Positions 10,846 to 22,287 of a stretch of DNA of 64,000 nt are shown here, in pieces. Positions within the stretch are counted from its first letter, which is position 1; every line of letters begins with the position of its first letter. The stretch is from the NCBI GenBank assembly GCA_031841125.1, contig CM063111.1, positions 57,659,535-57,723,534 of the forward strand. Reading direction: 5' to 3'. The stretch is from Acanthococcus lagerstroemiae (taxonomy: Eukaryota > Arthropoda > Insecta > Hemiptera > Eriococcidae). The notes beneath the pieces were generated by a model. It had not been told where the DNA came from. It worked only from the letters and a program-made list of their open reading frames with translations, and ran no database searches. The position numbers and the translations under genes are program-made.

Positions 10846-12715
10846 GCATTTAGCATACCGAATTCAATTTTGATGATGTTCTGACCCCTACCCTTAGAAC
10901 TTCACAGGAGATCGCATCCTCTGAAAAAAATGCTAATTAGCAAAAAGTATTTTCAGTAGTATCGAAATGGGGGGGGGGAGGGCGTTCCTGGGCCACTACG
11001 TAACACTTCCCGACTCCTGTGGTACCACAAAGAACTACAACCTCGGAAATGGTCAATTAGCGAAAACAGCCGCGAGTGGTACCGAAATAGTGGTTTCTTA
11101 ATTTTTTGAGTGTAAAATGTTTAATCCAACAACCCTAGGGTATAATAAGAGGAAACCACAGCATAATGCATATCAAGGAGCTTCCAAAAGTGTACTTTCA
11201 TGCGTCGTCCTTCGAAGTGGCTGAAGTCGAAATTAAGTATTTTTTAAATTCTTATATCTCAGTTTTGTTTTTATGTTTTTATTCTTCCCAATAAAGTTTC
11301 ACAACTTTGAATATGACGCACATCTTTTAGCACGCCCTGTTGCTTTCTTCAGCTATACCTTTTCGTTCTGAAACGTGTCTAGGAAAATTGGGGAAGGGAG
11401 AGAAAAGTCAGGGAATTTCATTTTAGAATAAAACTGTGCACCCCGAAATAATGAAAATTAATTAAAAAAAGGTTCTGGTACCTACAAGCTGAGTTCAGGC
11501 TTAACAAGCGAAAAATCTCGTCCCTGAAATCTCTCAATGTGCCTTTTGTATCAAATTAATGCGTAATTTTCAAATTCTTTTTCGAGGAAAGGGTGAAATG
11601 ACGTTATATACCTATTTCATTTTTTCGTTCGATACCAGTGCTCTACGTAATATTTGGCGTAAGGCATCGCAAACCACAGCCTGTTTCCTTCTGCGTTCGA
11701 AGGCAACGTTTTTTGGCCAACGATGTTCGACTGACGCAGCAATTTTTCGACGCATTGTATTAAGTCCACACTCGATACTAGTTCGGGTATTCCCAATCGG
11801 TCAGTACAGATCGCAATTACCTTGGCGCAGTGTTCTTTTCTGTACACTTGAAATGTGGTCGCCCTTAAGGTTCCGTTCTGAACTCGATGCTGGGTTCGCC
11901 AGTCTCGCGGTCATCTCGACGCGTGGCTACCGGCTATACATACATATATACATCGAACACATAATATAGTTCTCTTTGGTAACCGAAGACGCTCGAAGCG
12001 TGTACAGAAAATATCGGGCGTGGAATATTGAGTACAAAATTCGAATACATAACACGCGTAGAAGCAAAAAAAAAAAAGAAACACACTCGCGACATAAGAT
12101 CCACTTCAACTTCGATGACTGAATTGGTTATGATACTTCTTCCAAAAATTTCAAGTTGCCTTCTCTGGGACATACTGAGTTCTCAGCCGGAAACATTGAA
12201 GAAATGAAAAAGAACTTTTCTTTGTTGCTTTTCGATTGCAAAGGAAAACTAGAATTCCGCTACCTCCCCCCCCCCCTGAAAAGTAGTTCTGAATGCTATA
12301 CCTATATTAGACTTGGCTTATTTCTGAGACTAATACGCAATCAGGTGGAAAGGGGAATTGTTCCATTTTCAAATTCTTTACCATCCCCCTTCGCCAGGAT
12401 TAGTGGAATTTTTAAGATTTTGAATCTGTATTCAAAATCAAAAATTTGTCTGCGGGTCTCGTTCGTTTTCCAGTTTTTTCGAGAGATTGTGTGGTAGGGC
12501 CAGATTAAGATAGCGGGCCCATGGTCCCGGAGCACTCAGCCGGAAGGAGTACCTAAACTATAAAGGTAAAACTAGAACTGGGAAAGAAGAAACTACAACA
12601 GACGGAAGAAAATAAAGAACAATTTTTCCAAAAAGTATAAATCTTGGGCAAACATTTTTCGAGTGAAAAATTTTTTCCGTGATTGACCCCGGTTAGCTTC
12701 TGTAATCAGTAGTGT
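10846..12715. other. Unassigned AT-rich stretch, no gene seen
   Basis: This holds a G run at about 10970-10979, a higher-GC block 11560-11960 with short open frames on both strands that I do not recognise, and an A run near 12066. No splice-supported or motif-supported gene is visible. Confidence 0.3.
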
Positions 12716-12745
12716 TGTTTTTTTTTTTTTTTTTTTTTTTTTTTT
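12716..12745. repeat. Long T homopolymer
   Basis: A run of about 28 T bases. It could be a minus-strand poly-A tail of a lost retroelement copy, but no element is recognisable next to it. Confidence 0.6.
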
Positions 12746-13254
12746 GATAGTTTTGGTCGCGTTACTTCGGTCATGTTTGGTAAGCATTAGTCATTTTTTA
12801 GCAGAATCGATCACTCATAGAATAAACAAATATTTGTCATTTTTTCCAAGCATGTTCTTATTTCGTTCTTCTTCGATGGTTAATTCGAAAGATCTAGTCA
12901 AATTTAGTATGTTTTGATGATCATATTGGTTTTTAGTACGTTTTGAATAGTTTCAGGTTTGTCATCGTTTTCCACCGAATTTGACTGGACTCCAGACGCT
13001 CATTCAGCGGAGGTATCCAGCGAGCTTGACCCAGCGAAATTTCAAAAAAAATGTATACCACTAAATACAGTGTCAAAGCGCAAGGGAAAATTATACTTCT
13101 CTACGTTTTTGATTCTCATAATTCATATACCTCCCCCTCCCCACATATACACACGACGAAGTCCTAGATCACATATGTTGGATTCTTTTTAATCAGTTTT
13201 AGTAAGATTTGGTCAAATTTAGATGTGTTCGGTTTCAATTTTTAATTGATTTTG

Positions 13255-13621
13255 CAGGGTGTCTACAGAAATTGAAAAGTGAACATGAAGTACTTTTTCA
13301 GGACTCTTTGGAGGACTGTAGAGTAAGTAGCCGGCATATTTTCCATCTTTTCCTCGAGCGTGCAAATTTTTTTTTCCAATTGTTATATCCTCTTCACCCG
13401 TCCCTACTTTTGGTCCCTCACTTCCCCCCTCCTTCTGAATATAGGTCCTGCGATACACTTTTTAATGACCAATTACAGGAATCGCAAAAAATTTCTTTTC
13501 TAGTATTTCTAACAAAAATGAAGGACTTTTCAATTTGTAATTTCAGCGTTTTTCAGGACTTTCAGGACCTACTGTCAAAATTAAGGACTTGAAGGACTTT
13601 TCAGCACCTATAGACACCCTG
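13255..13621. mobile_element. 367-bp TIR element with CAGGGTGTCTA ends and 5-bp TSD
   Basis: The left end is CAGGGTGTCTAC and the right end is TAGACACCCTG, inverted copies. TTTTG flanks both sides directly (13250-13254 and 13622-13626), a 5-bp target duplication. The interior repeats AGGACTTT-like words and has no ORF of note. The same end type and a 5-bp duplication occur at 31134-31659 and 32405-38052. Short TSDs with CAG ends suggest a hAT-related group, but no transposase is visible here. Confidence 0.78.
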
Positions 13622-14156
13622 TTTTGGTTTATTTCTATAAAATTCCATAGAGTTTGATAAGTTTGGTAGTTTTCATTAGTTTATTTAATCAGCTTAGGTC
13701 AAACTTAGTCATTAATGTTGAATCGGATCGAATGTTGTCGTTTTTGCGAAGTCTGGTCAGATTTAGTTGAACGTCGTCATTTTGTCTGTTTTCAGTTTTC
13801 GCCGTTTCTCGTCACATTTGACCAGATTGATCTATTTCTGGGTACATATTTTTGTTCCAGATCGTGTTTGTCTTTGACGATTAAACTTAACACTTTGAAG
13901 GAAACTGGTCGTTCTGAGCTAATGTTTTTAATTTATAGTTTTGGGTATTTTTTGGTTCTTTTAGGGTCAGTTTGGTCAGACGCGAGTGTTTTTGGTGAGT
14001 ATTGGTACGATTTGGTACCTTTTGATCATGTTTGGTTTCACATGGTAGTCGTTTGTGGTCGTTTCAGGCCATATTCAGTTGTTTTTGAGCAGTTTTGTTT
14101 TGACTATTCTAGGTTGATTGTTCTTGTTGCGTCCACTGAAAGAAAATTCTATACGA

Positions 14157-15240
14157 CTCATAATGGTAAGGGAAACAGATAGTGTAGGCAACGCAATGGT
14201 CTGCCCCAAGGAAGCGTACTTGCTCCGATGTTGTTCAATATTTATACTAATGACCAACCAGTTGAAGGAGATATTCTTCAATTTTTGTACGCAGATGACC
14301 AGGCTGTAACTGCACAGAGAGACACTCATGAAGAAGTCCAAATTAAACTGCAGCATGCGCCAGACGAGTTAGACAGATACTAAACAGAAAATGTTCTCCG
14401 ACCAAATCGAACAAAAACACAAGTTTGTGCTTTCCATTTGAAAAATACAGAGGCAAAATGCAAATTAAAGCTGATATGGCGTGGAGAGTAACTTGATCAC
14501 TGTGCAGAACCAAAATATTGAAATTACCCTTGATCGATCGTTAACCTACAGAAAACACCGTGAAAGCACTAAGATGAAAGTGGAAGCAAGAAATAGTATG
14601 CTGGGTAAACTTGTATCGTCCAAATGGGGAGTGAAGTCAAAGGTACTACGAACTACTGCTCTCGCTTTTTGCTTCTCTGCTGCAGAATATGGATGCCCTG
14701 TATGGGGGACTTCTGCGCACACAAAAAAGGTTGTGATACCTCGCTGAATGAAATTTTTCGAATTATAACAGGCTGTCTGAAACCCATCAGAGTGGACAAA
14801 CTCTATCTAGCCAGAGGGATAGCCCCCTTGAGACCAGATGAAAGGCACCCTCTACGGGGTCAAAAGAGTGTCAAGCCTAGACTGAAATTTAGAAAGAGCT
14901 TTCTCTACTACTTAAACCACCTGTTAGTACCACCACCATAAGCTCGGCTACAGAGATGGAAAGAGAAATCTATACAGGATCAACTTGGGGCAGAACATCT
15001 AGACTGAGTGACTGAAGAGCTGAAACTATCGCTACACCCAACTTGACAAGAATGGAGAACCTTAAACCGCCTATACATACTCGACGTGTAAGGAGCAAAG
15101 TGAAACTACTCAAATTGAACTTGGCTGAAGACCACAAATACTACTGTGGAGAAAGACAGGGCCAAAGTCACCCGTTCTAGAGTAGCTTAGCACAGACATT
15201 GAATGACGAAGCTAAACAACTGGCTAAAACTTCGATAGTT
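14157..15240 (+). mobile_element. LINE reverse transcriptase 3' half, decayed
   Basis: The frames in order give GLPQGSVLAPMLFNIYTNDQP, FLYADDQAVTAQ (catalytic YADD at 14288-14299), then RPNRTKTQVCAFHLKN, then a thumb region ending SAAEYGCPVWGTSAHTKK (14681-14733), and IFRIITGCLKPIRVDKLYLARGIAPL (14754-14830). At least three frameshifts and stops break it. The fingers, endonuclease and gag are missing. The order and the RIITGCLKP/GIAP block are seen in arthropod LINEs of the Jockey/I superfamily; I cannot fix the clade. It sits inside the TTTGGTCA-type array with AT-rich array sequence on both sides. Confidence 0.78.
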
Positions 15241-15765
15241 AAATTTGACTATTTTATTTTCAACATTTACAATTCAATTTTTTTGTTTTAATATTTATAC
15301 ATACTAGTCACCTTATTAAGTGTCTCGAACACGATAAGAACTGAAGTTTTGTATTAGTATTTTTGCTTGTTTTTGGCAAATTCTGATGAAACTTCATCGA
15401 ATTAGTGATTTTTAGTCGTTTTTGATTTCTTTCGTTCACATCTGATCACGCTTGGCCATTTTTAATTTGATCGTTCCCAATCGTATTTAGTTTACAGGAT
15501 TTTTGATTAATTTTGATCAAATTTGTTTAGTTTTGGACTGATCTGATTATTTAGGTCAATTTTGGTTATATTTAGCCATATTATCGCTCTTGGTTGGGTT
15601 TGGTTAAGCTTGTTCTCGTTCTTTTCAGCCAATTTCAGACATTTTTACACTATCATTACCATTCGGTTTATTTTGGTCAGATGTTATCATTAAATTTTAA
15701 TTATTGGATTTGATTGAATATGATCAAATTTGGTCATTTTTGGTTCCGGAACACTCTGTTATAAA

Positions 15766-16020
15766 ACAAAATAAGTAAGGTGGAAAACAAAAGGAAGAAA
15801 AAAACACGACAGGGAAAATACAAACGAGAAAAATGTGTCATCTACGATTTTACCGAAAATTTGGATTACTTTTTTTGAGGGTCAGGGGTAAAAAGGAGAG
15901 ACGTTTTCCAATGTTTAGCTACGGGTGGAGGTGGGGGTACGTCTATCCTATGTCTAGCTTTGGGTCGGATCTCATGAGTTCCATCACGTCTCCGTTAAGA
16001 TTCGTTTAGATCGTGTGAAG
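15766..16020. other. Unassigned spacer
   Basis: A-rich sequence with a purine-rich stretch at 15780-15830. No feature recognised. Confidence 0.3.
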
Positions 16021-16785
16021 ATGCAGCTGAGACTCGTTGAAAATCATGTAAGAATTTATTGGGCTCCTTCAAAACTTGTTGTGGCGGAGATAAAATTCGT
16101 CACGTTTCAAATAAGACATGTTAATTCAAATTGATTAAGAATCTCTCAAAATGATTCATAAATCGTGTTATGCAGCTGAGACTGGTTGAAACTCAAGTAA
16201 GAATTCATTGAGCTCAATCAAAGCTCACGTTATGGCTGAGATAAAATTCGTCAATTCTCAATTTTTTTATTTTTATTTAAAGCCATGCGTAGTACAGGAT
16301 GTTACTTCCAAAATAAATAATTACTGAAAATGTGATACTCCAGTGAGACACCCTCTACACTGCCCATTTTTGGGCATTAACTTCCACCACATTTTTCCAT
16401 ATTTTTCAGTCTTGCGCTATACTAGCCCAGTTAGGTCCTACTGCTCGAGTAATTTCGTCCAGATATTTCGTAACCGGCCTTCCCATCCTTCTTTTTAGGT
16501 CATACGGCATCCGGCTTGTAGTGGCTATACTCCACTTTTTGCTCGACTCCCTGCCCAAATGTCCCACATAATTGAATTTCAATTTTTTCGTTCTGTAGCC
16601 AATCATTTCCGCCCCTGTTTTCCTGATGATGTCAATTTTGCTAATTTTATTTTTAATCTTGATCCCCAGGATACTCCTGAGCATCCCGACAGGTGTGGTT
16701 TCTAGTAAACTTTTTTGCTTTTTTGGCTCAAATAAGACAGGTTAATTCAGAGTTCAAGTTAATTAGGACTCGCTCTCAAGATCAG
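16021..16785. repeat. 149-bp tandem repeat, second unit split by an RTE insertion
   Basis: Unit 1 starts at 16021 and unit 2 at 16170, both with ATGCAGCTGAGACT, then GAATT(T/C)ATTG and GAGATAAAATTCGTCA. Unit 2 stops at 16261 and resumes at 16727 with CTCAAATAAGACA and TTAATTCA, matching unit 1 at 16107-16130. The break is filled by a minus-strand RTE fragment. Confidence 0.7.
16262..16726 (-). mobile_element. RTE-like LINE C-terminal fragment
   Basis: A 92-residue minus-strand frame (16684-16406) reads MLRSILGIKIKNKI, then TGAEMIGYRTKKLKFNYVGH and GRPVTKYLDEITRAVGPNWA. It is closely related in layout to the C-terminus of the RTE at 4317-4544. The 3' side at the left has an A-rich, AAATA-type tail (16262-16280, read as T-rich on the + strand). 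CTCAA occurs at both borders (16257-16261 and 16727-16731), a likely short target duplication. Its 5' end is truncated after about 330 coding bases. Confidence 0.78.
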
Positions 16786-18936
16786 GGCTACGCAGAGGGA
16801 ATCCAAGTTCGGGGCGAAATTCATTCTTGGCCTTCTTCCGCTTCCTACAAAATCGATTTCCAATACAATTTTGAATTAAGAGATTAGATTACAAAAAATT
16901 CGAAGGTTCGAGCTCCCGAGGAAGACCTTATCTCCTGCTCTCTCGTAAGCTCTGCACTTATAACTGAAAACGATGTACGTCTCTTTCAAAAATCACCAGC
17001 ACTGTGTTGTACGTTATAACAGTGGTGTCTAGTTGATGTCTGATATATTGTATAGCTTTTATTATAAGAGAGCGAGAGGCAGCTTCGTACCATAAGTATG
17101 CGACATCAATTCTCCGTAAAAAAAAAAAATGTTGATAAAGTATCTTTTTTGGGGGTTTATTAATGTGAAATTTGGTGCAGCATTCAAGGTGATTTTGTTT
17201 TCATCAATAAAAATTTGGCTGGCGACCAGGTGTCCAACAATCAGTTTTAAAGGTACAATTACCCGATCCTGACGTGCATTAGGCTTGGATGCACGTTCTT
17301 TCTGGAAGTTTTCTCTCCACATATTAGAAACAGTGCTACCAGGGGCAGAGTTATAGGGAGGATTAGGCCTCTCAAGACTACCTCTAGACTCCCTAGAGGA
17401 TTTCATTTCCCCAGGCCCACCCCCTTGTTTTAGGAAAGTGAGCACATGATTCACGAATGTCAAACGAAGTTGAACATTCTGGACTTAAGCCCCCCCCCCA
17501 CCCACCAGAAATGTCACTATCTCAGTATACGTGAGGTTATGAAAATAAAACTAGTTACGGCATTAAACTATAGGTGACAACTTGACCTTCCTGATAGTAG
17601 AGAGTAGTGAAAACCCTGCATCATACAAAAGACATAAATAGACATACTTGACCACTCGAACACTGGAACATCTCTTTCACGTTCTGCTCAGTGACACGCT
17701 TATCAACTGCTTCGAACGTTTACAAATCAGCTCTAGTTCATTATAATTCACCTCAATCTTGACGTTCTCGAGTAGTTTCACAGATCTGCCGGAAATTTTG
17801 AAAAATATTGGGTTAATCTTGTTCACGGCGTATATTTCTTCTTTTCGTTTCCCCCGCCTGTCGCCCAAGTCCATTCCATCTTGGACAACTAAAGCTGACT
17901 GCACCTGCTGCTGTCCGCGGGTATAATCAATTTTCGAGACCACGTATAACGAATTCAGATTTCCAGTTGATTTTTGCACTCTGTCAGTCACCCTCTCCCC
18001 CTGCCCTCCGGACGTTGGTCGATTATCGCACGAAGCTGTTCTTGCTCTGCTGGCTCGTTCCAAAACCTGATTTTTATTTTGAAAAATGAAAATAAAAAGT
18101 CGTCAGCCGCGAATGACAGCATATTTTACCGTTCGCGCATATATTCTCCGAGTGTATAATTGCCCCGCCATACGTTATTTGAAATATTAAGTATTTCGAG
18201 CTGCGGAATCCGCAGAGTCGTGGCGACTCCACCAAATAAATTAAAATTAAATCTTGGCTGCGACACAGTAAACAGCGGTTACAAAGTATATTATACCTGT
18301 ATGCGGCACCTGTTCATTCATCCACAGCTACTCCGCCGTCTCCCCCCGCCGACTCGATTCGCTTTTAGAAAACCGATTGAACGATTTAAAACCGTCGAGC
18401 ATTAGTAAATTTTTTTATTGAGTAATCTAACACGATGACTGCGTTTTATGAATGAGCCAGAATCAAGGCGTTGCACATATCCACATCGTATTAAGAAGGT
18501 GTACTGGTTACACTCTCGAGTGAAGGTGAATTTCGTTGAATGAATCAGATTTTTTAGATGGCTCTATATATAGTCGCTCGACTAGTTAATGGCCAGCAAT
18601 TGAAACAGTTGGCGGTAATCTACCGCTCGAGACGGAGAATAGGAGTAATTTTTGTACAACTAATATTGTACAAAATAATCATTGCACAATGGTTATTCCC
18701 CGAGACTTGACAATGACATAAATGTGATCTAGTAGATTTAACTTTACCGACTTTTTACACTATTCACGAATTACTGGAATGGCTCTAGCTACCGAAGGAG
18801 GATGGCAATAGCCCCCTAGAGACTGACCTCTCCCCCTCGTAATATAAGGTTCATCAATACATAAATTAACAGTGACTGTCGATAAAAGTAGACTGATTTC
18901 AAGTGTAGATTTTTTCGTTAATCGATTTTAAGCACA
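16786..18936. other. Unassigned stretch with two minus-strand open frames of unknown nature
   Basis: Minus-strand frames of 133 codons (17463-17062) and 128 codons (18063-17677) show no motif I recognise. The second ends in a Lys/Glu-rich stretch and could be a real exon or a transposon ORF remnant. Neither has clear splice context, so I do not call a gene. The sequence at 18100-18400 has mixed composition with no clear signal. Confidence 0.25.
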
Positions 18937-19862
18937 TCTACTATATAATAGTGAATGTTTGTCTGTTTGTTCATTTGTTCGTTTGTTCGAGTTGGCGGGT
19001 GAGCCATAAAAGCTGGACGGTGGGAACTTTCTGGATGTGTTCATATCAACCCGGATTCTGGATGTGTTCGTATGAACCCGGATGAGGTTTTAGGCTATAA
19101 AAAGTTTCGGTACCCCAATTAGGAGGGGGCCACAAAATTTTGTCCCCTGTGGGCCCCTAATTTTTTTTTCAACTTGAACTTTTCGGAATTGTTTTACATT
19201 GAACTTCTTTACACTTTGTTAAAATTTGGTGGCTGTAACTGTCTCTCTTCAGAAATTATTGGGGGGTTGAGAATCTGAAATTTCCAAAACAAGCTCAAAA
19301 TGCCTCATTATTACATGTACATCTGATTTAATGCGACCATAATATATTCAGATATTGCTTCGTACTCACTTACACATCACACAGCCCATTTTCAATCACC
19401 TATAACCTCCAAAAGCTCTAAAATTTCGGATTTTGAAAACTATGATAAGCATCTCTTCTAATTATCCGATTGAATTTTTGAAAACACGAATATTTTCCTC
19501 TGAATAACACAAATATGAAGCAGTAAACTGCAATCAGATCAGGGCCCTCCAACTGACTGCAATAAGAGTTGAAGGTATTTGCAGTCGCAAATTTCCGTAA
19601 ATTTCTGTAGAGTTTCTCATGAAACCTTTTCGAGCAAAAACCGGCTATAGCTGCTACACGGCGATTCGTCTACCAACACACGCAGCACGAAACATACACC
19701 AAAAAAAGGTAGAGAACCGAAACAACAAAGGACATTCTGGTACCTAAGCATAATAGGTAGATGCGCCTATTGTTCTACGATTTTTTTTTTTTAATTTTTT
19801 TGTAACAACAACCATTAGTCGAAACGGCATGTAAAAATGTGTCCTGTGTCTCATGATCAAAA
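18937..19862 (+). mobile_element. Helitron-like element, 5' end recognisable, 3' end not found
   Basis: It starts A|TCTACTATATAATAG (T at 18937), the TC-plus-TACTATA start common in Helitrons. A run of GTTTGTCTGTTTGTTC words and GAGTTGGCGGGTGAGCCATA follow. The same block recurs at 19863 at the start of a second element. TGGATGTGTTC(A/G)TAT is tandemly doubled at 19032-19080. No Rep/helicase coding is visible, so it is non-autonomous. No CTRR end was found before the second element begins. Confidence 0.5.
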
Positions 19863-20626
19863 TCCCTATACTAAATGTAAGGGTGTTAGTTTGTCTGTGG
19901 GTGGGTGTGTTTGTTCGAGGTTGGCGGGTGAACCATAAGACCTGAGAGCAGTGGCGGATACAAGGGGAGAGGGTTAGGGTCCAGACGCACTCCCAATTTC
20001 TCTATTATGTAGTATCAGCTCCAGCGATAGATTTCCCAACAGGCACATTAGGCAAGTGCCTTGGGCGGCAGTTTTTGTACAAAACCAGTGGGAAAAAGGG
20101 AGGAAATTCGGAAAAAGAGAAAAAGAAGAAGAGACATAGAAAAAAGGAAAATATTATAGAAGTTGCAGAAAACACAACTGGGAAATGATTATCAATTTCT
20201 GATCTGTAGCTTATTAGGAGGATATGGAATGGAGGGATGAGGGAGACATTTTGTTGACTGCCTATAGCGGCTCAGCTTATAAATCCGGAGCTGGTTGCAG
20301 AGAGCGTAACTAAAAAGGGGAGTCCATAAGACATTAAAAAAGATGAAGTGAATGGACCATCCGCTTATCAGTTGCATTAGCAGCTGATGCCGGCGAAGCG
20401 GGACGGGTGGAGGGAGGAAAACTGCAAGAGTTTTCAGGCAGGAAAAGATGACGGATGTGGATCATAAGGAATTGTTGAAAAGACGAGGAAGGAAGATGGG
20501 AAAGCGGTTTGCTGTAAAGGGAAGAGGAGAGGACTAACGTAGTTAACCCAACACACTTTAGCCAGCTCACCCTAGCCAACTCACCTTAGCCCATGGTCTA
20601 GATGAGCCGCGAAGCGGGTCAGCTAG
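19863..20626 (+). mobile_element. Non-autonomous Helitron-like element
   Basis: The 5' end is A|TCCCTATACTAAATGTAAGG, followed by GTTTGTCTGTGGGTG and GAGGTTGGCGGGTGAACCATAA. The 3' end is a short hairpin CCGC-GAA-GCGG (20608-20618) followed by GTCAGCTAG and then T. That gives the Helitron signature of a hairpin, about 5-10 bases, CTAG, and an A/T target. The length is 764 bases with no transposase. Its start block matches the element at 18937, so both come from one family. Confidence 0.65.
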
Positions 20627-20894
20627 TATACATATAGACCAGTATGATCCTCCCTCAAACTTTTTTTTATTCCTATGTCTACTGTTATCGTACTGTGAGA
20701 AAGATCAACGTCTGAAATCTCAGTTTGCTTGTAGAGAACGAATACATGAACAACTGACCAATTAAGTTAGGATACAAGCAGTGGCGTCGCTGGAAATTTT
20801 TTTTTTGAGGGGAGGGGGTAGTTTCTTTCAGTAGTGTTGACCTACATTCATCGGTGTTGGTGGATTTTTTGGGGGAGGGGTGTAGTATGTTGTA
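20627..20894. other. Spacer with T- and G-rich runs
   Basis: No gene. Poly-T at about 20797-20806 and GGGG-rich runs are the only features. Confidence 0.3.
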
Positions 20895-21660
20895 TCAAAG
20901 TTTCTAACAGTCATTTACGTAATTTATTTTCAGTCATGGTCATTATAAAATTTATGAATCAGCAAATTATACCATGAAAGAGAAAACAAAGAATTCAGAA
21001 TTAGAAAATTCTATTATAATGACCAGAGCTGCAATTCTTATGCAATGATCTACGGCGTATATGTATATGTTTCAAAAGATCTCACGAATCATAAAATTCT
21101 GAGTCGAATGAGCAGCACTTCATCCTGCATATTTCGCATATTCTGGCATTTACCACATATTTTGCAACAATTCTGCATATTTTTCAATCCCCCACCCCCA
21201 AAAAAAATTTTTTTTCAGTGTTGAGAATTACGTCCGACTCCTTAAAAAAATTGAGAAAAGTTAATGGTTAATGAATCAGTAGAAAAGCTTTCAGAAAAAT
21301 ATGTTCTTTTGCACGTGAGATAACCTTCCTCTTGCCCGTATCACATTCATCAAGAAATTACGAATAGGTGCATCATCTCCGGGGAGCATCTCCTATTGAA
21401 AGAAGATTGGACTCTTAAGGAGATACTTTACTAGATCATTTAAAAATATGATAAAAATTGTCTCAGTATATCCAACTTCCTTTGAAATGATATACCCATC
21501 TTGTATTTACATATTTATGCATATTTTACAATTTTGGCGCATATTTTCGGCATATTATTTAGACTGAATTCAGTGCATAAAATATGCGCATATTTCGCTA
21601 TTTTTTGTGCATAAAAATTACAGCCCTGATAATGACGATAAATCGAAATATCAGCTTACA
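20895..21660. mobile_element. Mosaic TIR element, related to the inverted copy at 35434-36179
   Basis: From 20905 to about 21500 this is the reverse-orientation relative of 36170 down to 35500. Shared words in order include TCAGCAAATTA, GAGAAAACAAAGAATT, GTTTCAAAAGATCT, CACGAATCA, ATATGTTCTTTTGCA, ATCACATTCATCA and GAAGATTGGACT. Its left border (TTTCTAACAGTCATTTA) aligns with the TIR of that copy. Its right border instead has a hAT-type end. The core 21024-21628 is listed separately. Confidence 0.65.
21024..21628. mobile_element. hAT-like non-autonomous element with perfect 8-bp TSD
   Basis: The left end CAGAGCTGCAATTCTTATGC matches the inverted right end (CAGGGCTGTAATTTTTATGC when reversed) at 17 of 20 positions. 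ATAATGAC flanks both sides (21016-21023 and 21629-21636). An 8-bp duplication with CAG-starting ends is the hAT signature. Subterminal GCATATTT words are repeated near both ends. No transposase frame is visible. The copy at 35.4-36.2 kb aligns through the left end, which complicates the boundary. Confidence 0.75.
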
Positions 21661-21910
21661 AGAGCCTTCGCATGTATGATATGCTCATGTGAGACGTAAT
21701 CACCATGGACGTATCAAGGTAGGTGAGCTCAATAAGGTTCTATCGCGTATTCTGCCGCCGGTAAAGAGGAGAATAACATCTGCGCCGCAGTGATGTGACT
21801 TCTTGATTCGTGTTGCATTGACGATCCTGTGAGGCTGCCTTTAGTTGAGGAAATAACCAAAAGTCGCAGGGGTGATGTCAGGACTATATGGGGGGTAGGG
21901 GTGAATTGTG
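21640..21910 (-). pseudogene. Mariner-like transposase fragment
   Basis: On the minus strand (about 21898 down to 21700) the translation reads PPYSPDITP, then with a one-base shift DFWLFPQLKAASQD. This is the conserved YSPDLAP-x-DFWLFP-x-LK block near the last catalytic Asp of mariner (DD34D) transposases. About 60 more codons continue with a stop. The upstream HDNA block and both terminal repeats are not found, so it is a short dead remnant. Confidence 0.55.
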
Positions 21911-22287
21911 ATTTTTTTTAGAAGTCACCACTGCGGTGCAGATGTATGCTTTTTTTCCTTCTTTAAAAAAATCTTTAAAAAACCTGTAGGGGTCAACGCA
22001 TATGGTTTTTTCAAATTGGTCTGGAACAGCCAGTTTTCAATCAAATGAGCTGGACGTGGTCTCAATCGATAGCTAATGAACCAAATTATTCCCTTACTGC
22101 GTTGAAACGCCGATAGGTAGCGTTGGTAGGCCGTACGAATTTTGGTTTCAGTTACTTAGCGTGTGCAGTTATTTATATCAACTATCACGATGCACTAGAA
22201 GTGATATCAATACCAAAATCAAAATCTGCAGGGAGCTGTTTATTAAATGAGACCATGATGTTAAAATTTAAATATCCCTAAGCAGTA

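Larger units (their letters stand above)
12880..15765. repeat. Old AT-rich array built from TTTGGTCA / TTTAGTC words, with later insertions
   Basis: Variants of TTTGGTCA, TTTAGTCA, ATTTGGT and TTTTTGG recur irregularly at 12880-13250, 13622-14155 and 15300-15765, always in the same orientation. There is no exact period. The array is interrupted by a TIR element (13255-13621) and by a LINE fragment (about 14157-15240), which makes it older than both. Confidence 0.5.
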
